Part shown: one piece after another, positions 6,822-10,368 of the stretch
Layout: each line of letters opens with the position of its first letter
Position numbering within the stretch: position 1 is the first letter of the stretch
Assembly: GCA_017444045.1 (NCBI GenBank)
Contig: JAFSXO010000170.1
Location: forward strand, 1-10,368
DNA: 10,368 nt
Source of the DNA: a bacterium
Lineage (GTDB): Bacteria; Vulcanimicrobiota; Xenobia; Xenobiales; Xenobiaceae
Direction: 5' to 3'
Program-made: the position numbers and the translations under genes
Notes under the pieces: model-generated
Told to the model about the DNA's origin: nothing
The model's input: only the letters and a program-made list of their open reading frames with translations
Database searches by the model: none

Positions 6822-7637
6822 ATGCGAATCGTAGTGTTGAGCAGCGGATCGAGCGGCAATGCCGTTTTTCTAGAGATCGGCGGCAAGCGTTTGCTGATAG
6901 ATGTGGGCATGAATCGGAGTTTTATTAAGCGGGAGCTTGACAGAGTGCATGTGCCCATCGGTATGCTGGATGGCATTTTTATCACTCACAGCCATCGCGA
7001 TCATACCAGCGGACTGCCCAGCCTGCTAAAGCAGCTTGGGGCGCCTCTGCCTATATATATCGGCCGAGACACTGCGGAGGAGCTTAAACGGTTTAATATT
7101 ATCGATCTGACGCATTATCCTTATCTGCACTGTATAAACAGCATGAAATATGTGGCTTGGGCAGACAGCAGTTTAACGGTTTTGCCTCTGAAGCTAGTTC
7201 ACGATGTGCCGGTCTTGGGCTTTTATTTTGAAGCAGACGATGGGAACGCTGTATATATAACCGATACCGGATTCCTTCCCCAGGTTCATGCCAAGCATCT
7301 TTACGATCGCGAATACTATATATTTGAGAGCAATTACGATGAGGATATGCTGGTAAGCTGCAGTTATCCGGATGTTCTGAAGGCCCGCATACGCTCCGAA
7401 AAAGGGCATATGTCTAATGAGTATTCAGCGCACTGCATATCTAAGCTGATTGGACCGCACACCAAGAAGGTCGTCCTGGCCCATATTAGCGAGAACTCCA
7501 ATACCGAGGATTTGGCACTGGTCGCCCATCGCCGGGCTTTGCAGGAGGGGAACTTCGATTTAAATAATATCGTATGTGCCCACCAGCGGCGCTCTCTGAC
7601 TGTGCTCGATCCTAAGTATGGCGCCGCGCTGCATTGA
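6822..7637 (+). CDS. Metallo-beta-lactamase-fold hydrolase, YycJ/WalJ-like
   Basis: This 271-residue cytosolic protein has the metallo-beta-lactamase fold. The start MRIVVLSSGSSGNAVFLEI and LLIDVGM match the YycJ/WalJ (VicX) group. FITHSHRDH at residues 53-61 is the metal-binding HxHxDH motif. Further likely ligands are His127 (KLVHDVP), Asp148 (YITDTG) and His221 (LAHISENSN). FESNYDEDML and GHMSNE are also typical of the group. Relatives act as nucleases or phosphodiesterases, with proposed roles in DNA repair or cell-wall control, so the substrate here is not fixed. There is no signal peptide. ATG 6822 starts at the family N-terminus; AAGGA lies upstream but rather far away, so the ribosome binding site is weak. 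It diverges from the rhomboid gene over 148 bp and precedes the lytic transglycosylase gene by 70 bp on the same strand. No YycFG-like two-component genes are nearby. Confidence 0.88.
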   Translation: MRIVVLSSGSSGNAVFLEIGGKRLLIDVGMNRSFIKRELDRVHVPIGMLDGIFITHSHRDHTSGLPSLLKQLGAPLPIYIGRDTAEELKRFNIIDLTHYPYLHCINSMKYVAWADSSLTVLPLKLVHDVPVLGFYFEADDGNAVYITDTGFLPQVHAKHLYDREYYIFESNYDEDMLVSCSYPDVLKARIRSEKGHMSNEYSAHCISKLIGPHTKKVVLAHISENSNTEDLALVAHRRALQEGNFDLNNIVCAHQRRSLTVLDPKYGAALH

Positions 7638-7707
7638 GCTTTGTGCGAAGTTCCGTTTTATCAAGCTTCTGTATGCACCTTTAGAGCTGATAACTAGTCG
7701 AGGTCTT

Positions 7708-8667
7708 ATGCGTGTTTATAAATCAATAATTGGGAGCCTGGCATTCGCTGTCTTGCTGTCGGCAGTTGTGCCGGCCCAAGCCGAGGATTACCGCGTCAAG
7801 TATACGTACGATACTTCTACAAATAAGGTTCTTACCAATGTAGATAGCAGCAATGCATTTCCCGATGCGGTTATGGGCAGGCCCAAGGGCAAATCTACAT
7901 ACATGCAAAAGGCTAAGGCGCGGCGGCAGGCCGCCAAGAAGCAAAGCGCGGGGGCTAAGAGCAATGGAGATGTTTCCGCTGTCCCGTCAAAAACGGCATC
8001 AGCTGCGTCTGCGCCTGCCAGGAGTACGGCTAAGGCTCCCAGCGGAAGAACGATAGTTAAGCGCACCGCAGACAAGCTTAAAATCCGCACCGAGGAAAAA
8101 GACATACTGCCGGCTCCGACCTTTGAATATGCTGTCAGCGGTTATGAGTATGCCGGCGATACCTGGGCATTCGCTACCTTTGATGCTAGGAAGCGCAGCC
8201 CCCGTATAGTCCGCTATTACGGCTGGCACGACGATGGCTCCGGCGCTCAGGTACAGGGCTGGTATAACGTTGACCTCAACCCGCTGATCCTTCAGGCATC
8301 AAAGGATGCCGGTGTTGATCCGCTGCTGGTGGAAATCGTCATGCGCTACGAATCGAATTTTAACCCTTATGCGCGTTCGCCTGTAGGGGCGGTGGGGCTG
8401 ATGCAGCTTATGCCGGATACGGCCAGCGGTTTGGGCATATCCGATGTTTACGATGTGCGCGATAATATTCGCGGAGGCGCTCAGTACATAGCCTATCAGC
8501 TGGCTCGCTTCAACAGTGTCCCTTTAGCTCTGGCGGCTTATAACGCGGGGCCTGGAGCGGTGCTGGAATATGGGGGGGTTCCGCCTTATGCCGAAACCCA
8601 GTATTACGTGCGCACTATTTACGGCGAGTATCAGGCAGGCCTTAGGTACCGGCAGCAGCATCGCTGA
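7708..8667 (+). CDS. Exported SLT-family lytic transglycosylase
   Basis: The 319-residue protein cleaves the MurNAc-GlcNAc bond of peptidoglycan, forming 1,6-anhydro-MurNAc, in the periplasm. Residues 1-25 form a Sec signal peptide (MRVYKSIIGSLAFAVLLSAV then PAQA, likely cut before ED). Residues about 65-130 are a low-complexity Ala/Lys/Ser/Pro linker with many basic residues, possibly a wall-binding or flexible spacer. The C-terminal SLT domain has MRYESNFNPYA with catalytic Glu215, SPVGAVGLMQLMPDTASGLG, DNIRGGAQYIAYQL, ALAAYNAGPGAV and PPYAETQYYV, all family motifs. ATG 7708 follows GAGG at close spacing and puts the signal peptide at the N-terminus; the open frame extends upstream to 7618, overlapping the hydrolase gene, but that start would bury the signal peptide. 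It ends with tandem stops TGA TAA, and no cysteine suggests a lipoprotein. Confidence 0.92.
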   Translation: MRVYKSIIGSLAFAVLLSAVVPAQAEDYRVKYTYDTSTNKVLTNVDSSNAFPDAVMGRPKGKSTYMQKAKARRQAAKKQSAGAKSNGDVSAVPSKTASAASAPARSTAKAPSGRTIVKRTADKLKIRTEEKDILPAPTFEYAVSGYEYAGDTWAFATFDARKRSPRIVRYYGWHDDGSGAQVQGWYNVDLNPLILQASKDAGVDPLLVEIVMRYESNFNPYARSPVGAVGLMQLMPDTASGLGISDVYDVRDNIRGGAQYIAYQLARFNSVPLALAAYNAGPGAVLEYGGVPPYAETQYYVRTIYGEYQAGLRYRQQHR

Positions 8668-8742
8668 TAAAGCATTGCCGTTTGTTAAGCTCAGGCCTTA
8701 GGCTAAAGCCGTTGAAAGGATTCCCTAGGGGGCAAAGCGGGC

Positions 8743-9858
8743 ATGGATAGGATAATCTGTATGCGTCAGATGTTACGGCTGCAAAAATGGTTTAGACGCT
8801 TCGCTGTGCTGGCGGTCTTAGTCCTGTGCGCTGTACCGTTGTGGGCCGATGCGCTGCGCTGTTCTATGTGCGGCAAGACTATCAGCGGCAGGTATTACAG
8901 GTCCAGCGATGGGCGCATCTACTGCATTGCTGATTACAATAAGAGCCGGCCGCGCTGCCATACCTGCGGCAATGTTATTGATGGTACGTATTATCAGGGT
9001 GAAGGCGGCACAAAAACCTGCAAAAGCTGCTATGCCAAATCTCGCCCGGTCTGCAAGCTCTGTCACAAAAAGCTTTTTGGAAGCTATTATTATGATAAGA
9101 GCGGCAACACCTATTGTTCTAAATGCCACGAGGCTACGCTTCCCGTCTGCTGCTGCTGCCGTAAAAAAATAAGCGGAATCGTTTATAACTTTTATGGCGG
9201 AGTCAGGGCCTGCCAGACCTGTAATTTTGATAAGCGCAATCCCCGCTGCGTTGAGTGCAACGGCCCCGTAAACAAAACGCACAGTCCGCCTCTGCCCTAT
9301 TTTGGGGGGTATGTGTGCGAGAAGCACCGGCCTGTGGCCGTGACCGAAAAAGGGCAGATTAACGCGCTGCTCCAGTCGGCGCGGCAGAGCATGGTTAACG
9401 CTTTGGGGCGCGAAATGGAAATCCGCGGTTCGCGGCTCGAGGTAAAGCTGTCCAATCTGTCACAGCTTATGGCGGAGAGCGGGCAGCAGTCTGCGCATCT
9501 GCGCGGCTTCTGCCGAACCCGTACTCTTGGACCGCTGCGCTCGCACACCATTTTCGCGCTGGCAGGCGTCAGCCGTGAGCATATGCTGTGCGTTTTGGCC
9601 CATGAGCTGGGCCACGCCTGGCAGAACGAGAACAACCGCTTTGTGTCTTCGCTCCCCTCGCGTTTTAAGGAGGGCTTTGCTGAGTGGGTCTCTTATAAGG
9701 TGGCTAAGTTTAACGGTCTCGACGGCGAGGCCCAGCGCATAATTGACAATCAGGCTGGCGACGACTACAGCCAGGGCGTGCGCGATTTCTTAAATTATGA
9801 AAAAATGCACGGAACTAAAGCTACCCTGGAATTGGCCACGAAGAACGCTGTTCTATGA
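8743..9858 (+). CDS. Exported protein with five LIM-like zinc knuckles and a DA1-like HExxH peptidase domain
   Basis: The 371-residue protein starts with a Sec signal peptide (FRRFAVLAVLVLCAVPLWADA, residues 18-37 approximately). Five zinc-binding repeats follow, with first CxxC pairs at 40/43, 72/75, 104/107, 136/139 and 169/172. The second pairs are 61/Asp64, 93/96, 125/128, 157/160 and 192/His195. The spacing C-x2-C-x17-C-x2-C holds exactly in repeats 2-4. The C-terminal domain has VLAHELGHAWQNE (His287, Glu288, His291) and FKEGFAEWV, whose Glu310 is the likely third zinc ligand. That HExxH-x18-EG layout resembles the peptidase of plant DA1, which also has LIM domains before it. The substrate is unknown; export points to the periplasm or beyond. 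AGGGGG before ATG 8743 supports that start; ATG 8761, with AGGA 8 bases upstream, would also keep the signal peptide. It lies 75 bp after the lytic transglycosylase gene. Confidence 0.82.
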   Translation: MDRIICMRQMLRLQKWFRRFAVLAVLVLCAVPLWADALRCSMCGKTISGRYYRSSDGRIYCIADYNKSRPRCHTCGNVIDGTYYQGEGGTKTCKSCYAKSRPVCKLCHKKLFGSYYYDKSGNTYCSKCHEATLPVCCCCRKKISGIVYNFYGGVRACQTCNFDKRNPRCVECNGPVNKTHSPPLPYFGGYVCEKHRPVAVTEKGQINALLQSARQSMVNALGREMEIRGSRLEVKLSNLSQLMAESGQQSAHLRGFCRTRTLGPLRSHTIFALAGVSREHMLCVLAHELGHAWQNENNRFVSSLPSRFKEGFAEWVSYKVAKFNGLDGEAQRIIDNQAGDDYSQGVRDFLNYEKMHGTKATLELATKNAVL

Positions 9859-9864
9859 TCTGTC

Positions 9865-9915
9865 TCATTAACTTAAGCAATACCCAATGCCATGACTCTT
9901 AAGTTACTGGCATTG
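9865..9915. repeat. Interleaved inverted repeat, two copies of the TAACTTAAG/TGGCATTG family
   Basis: Immediately after the exported peptidase gene, TAACTTAAG (9869-9877) pairs perfectly with CTTAAGTTA (9898-9906), and CAATGCCA (9885-9892) pairs perfectly with TGGCATTG (9908-9915). The two stems interleave, so the RNA could adopt either stem or, in principle, a pseudoknot. No T run follows. Position just after a stop codon suggests a possible 3'-end role. Confidence 0.65.
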
Positions 9916-9968
9916 TTTGATAAGTAGGGTTTGCTTTGGTTTTGGCAAATAATCAAGAATCTTAGTCA

Positions 9969-9989
9969 AATGGCATTGGGAAATAGAGG
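9969..9989. repeat. Direct repeat, left copy (TGGCATTGGGAAATAGAGG)
   Basis: TGGCATTGGGAAATAGAGG at 9971-9989, with AA before it, matches the stretch at 10137-10156 except for one extra A in the AAA run. The two copies bracket the hairpin element at 9993-10143. The 9916-9968 stretch before it is AT-rich and could hold a promoter, but I find no convincing -35/-10 pair. Confidence 0.65.
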
Positions 9990-9992
9990 CAG

Positions 9993-10143
9993 TGTCATTA
10001 GCTTAAGCACTTTTCTGCGTTTTTCAGTATGCTTTGAGCGAATTAAAGCGCGTAACCAGTTCCGCGCAAGGCACATCTGAGCGCAGCGAAGCAGTGCCGG
10101 CGCGGAAGCTGGTGTAGCGCAAATACGCTTTAAGCTAATGGCA
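9993..10143. repeat. Hairpin-forming element of about 150 bp with near-matching inverted ends
   Basis: The left end TGTCATTAGCTTAAGC (9993-10008) and the reverse complement of the right end (10127-10143, TGCCATTAGCTTAAAGC) differ by one substitution and one extra A. Inside, CCAGTTCCGCGC (10056-10067) pairs with GCGCGGAAGCTGG (10100-10112) with a single-base bulge, and GGCAC (10070-10074) pairs with GTGCC (10094-10098), making a strong GC-rich central stem. No coding frame of note is present, and I recognise no RNA family. It looks like a MITE- or REP/REPIN-like non-coding mobile repeat, or a structured RNA. No target-site duplication or transposase is visible in the window. Confidence 0.55.
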
Positions 10144-10156
10144 TTGGGAATAGAGG
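10137..10156. repeat. Direct repeat, right copy, overlapping the ribosome binding site of the next gene
   Basis: AATGGCATTGGGAATAGAGG repeats the 9969-9989 copy with one A missing. Its last bases AGAGG extend to AGAGGG (10152-10157), which sits 7 bases before the ATG at 10165 and is the only good Shine-Dalgarno sequence for that gene. The repeat therefore appears to supply, or to have been fixed at, the translation start of the following gene. Confidence 0.65.
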
Positions 10157-10164
10157 GAACAATA

Positions 10165-10368
10165 ATGGACGAAGTGCAGCGCCCTATTCTCCAGGGTGAG
10201 TATAAGCTGTCGAGGATAATTGAGACTACACAGGATAGCATCCTTTACTTTGGGTATGCCATAGCCGCTCCTGAGCGCCATTTTGCGGTGAGGGAGTTTA
10301 AGGTTGATATCCCCGACGGAGCGCTTACTCCCGAACGTTTGGCGTCACTGTCGTCGTATTTCCAGCCG
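10165..10368 (+). CDS. Kinase-like protein, N-terminus only (partial, runs off the right edge)
   Basis: ATG 10165, preceded by AGAGGG at 7-base spacing, opens a frame of 68 codons with no stop before the window edge. The translation contains LQGEYKLSRIIETTQDSILY followed by FGYAIAAPERHFAVREF. This layout resembles the first strands of a Ser/Thr protein kinase N-lobe, where the usual text is LxGRYxIxxxIGxGGxGxVYxA and then VAIKEF. Two hallmarks are missing: the glycine-rich loop has become ETTQDSILY with no glycine, and the lysine of VAIK is Arg43 in FAVREF. If the match is right, this may be a pseudokinase or a divergent kinase that binds ATP differently. The catalytic loop, DFG motif and any receptor domains lie outside the window, so the assignment rests on a short stretch. 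Confidence 0.5.
   Translation, partial: MDEVQRPILQGEYKLSRIIETTQDSILYFGYAIAAPERHFAVREFKVDIPDGALTPERLASLSSYFQP

Noticed and set aside
8818..9327. Antisense open frame of 169 codons across the exported zinc-array protein
   Set aside because: Its Ala/Ile-rich composition is the mirror of the repeated Cys and Gly codons of the real gene; no independent support.
9993..10143. tRNA or other known small RNA gene
   Set aside because: No cloverleaf, T-loop signature or CCA end can be laid over the stems; the symmetry is that of a single long hairpin.
9865..10156. CRISPR array
   Set aside because: Repeat copies differ in orientation, length and spacing, there are no uniform spacers, and no cas gene is present.
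9966..10241. Minus-strand open frame of 91 codons through the repeat cluster
   Set aside because: It crosses the hairpin element and the start of the kinase-like gene, has no family features, and the plus-strand gene has a good ribosome binding site.

Overview
The window reads as ordinary chromosome of a Gram-negative-type bacterium. Evidence is a DusA-type tRNA-dihydrouridine synthase, a Sec-exported lytic transglycosylase, a second Sec-exported protein and a Wzx-like flippase. Coding density is high and base composition moderate, with AGG/AGA codons in regular use. The mix of DnaJ-finger rhomboid, exported LIM-like/DA1-like peptidase and kinase-like protein would fit a PVC-type or similar lineage, but that is a weak inference and I do not assign a taxon. 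I see no tRNA, rRNA, CRISPR array, transposase or phage gene.

Layout. On the minus strand at the left edge is an MFS exporter, followed one base later by the first 26 codons of a gene that may encode a DNA methyltransferase. A divergent region of about 200 bp then leads to argS (+), which converges on a Wzx/MATE-type flippase (-, TTG start). Divergent from the flippase is dusA (+), which converges on a rhomboid protease carrying an N-terminal DnaJ-type zinc-finger array (-, probable GTG start). Divergent from that is a run of three + strand genes: a YycJ/WalJ-like metallo-beta-lactamase-fold hydrolase, a secreted SLT lytic transglycosylase, and a secreted zinc-finger-array/HExxH peptidase resembling DA1. 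A 306-bp gene-free stretch (9859-10164) follows, packed with repeats. The window ends inside a gene whose N-terminus resembles a Ser/Thr kinase N-lobe but lacks the usual key residues.

Functional themes. argS and dusA serve translation (tRNA charging and tRNA modification). The flippase, lytic transglycosylase, rhomboid and exported peptidase all act at or beyond the inner membrane. No single pathway ties the window together.

Most worth a second look: (1) a family of short intergenic repeats built from two words, TAACTTAAG and TGGCATTG, densest at 9865-10156; (2) a hairpin element of about 150 bp inside that cluster, with near-matching inverted ends; (3) the exported protein with five zinc-knuckle repeats at a near-exact 32-residue period joined to an HExxH...EG peptidase; (4) the DnaJ-finger/rhomboid fusion; (5) the kinase-like N-terminus whose ribosome binding site lies inside a repeat copy.
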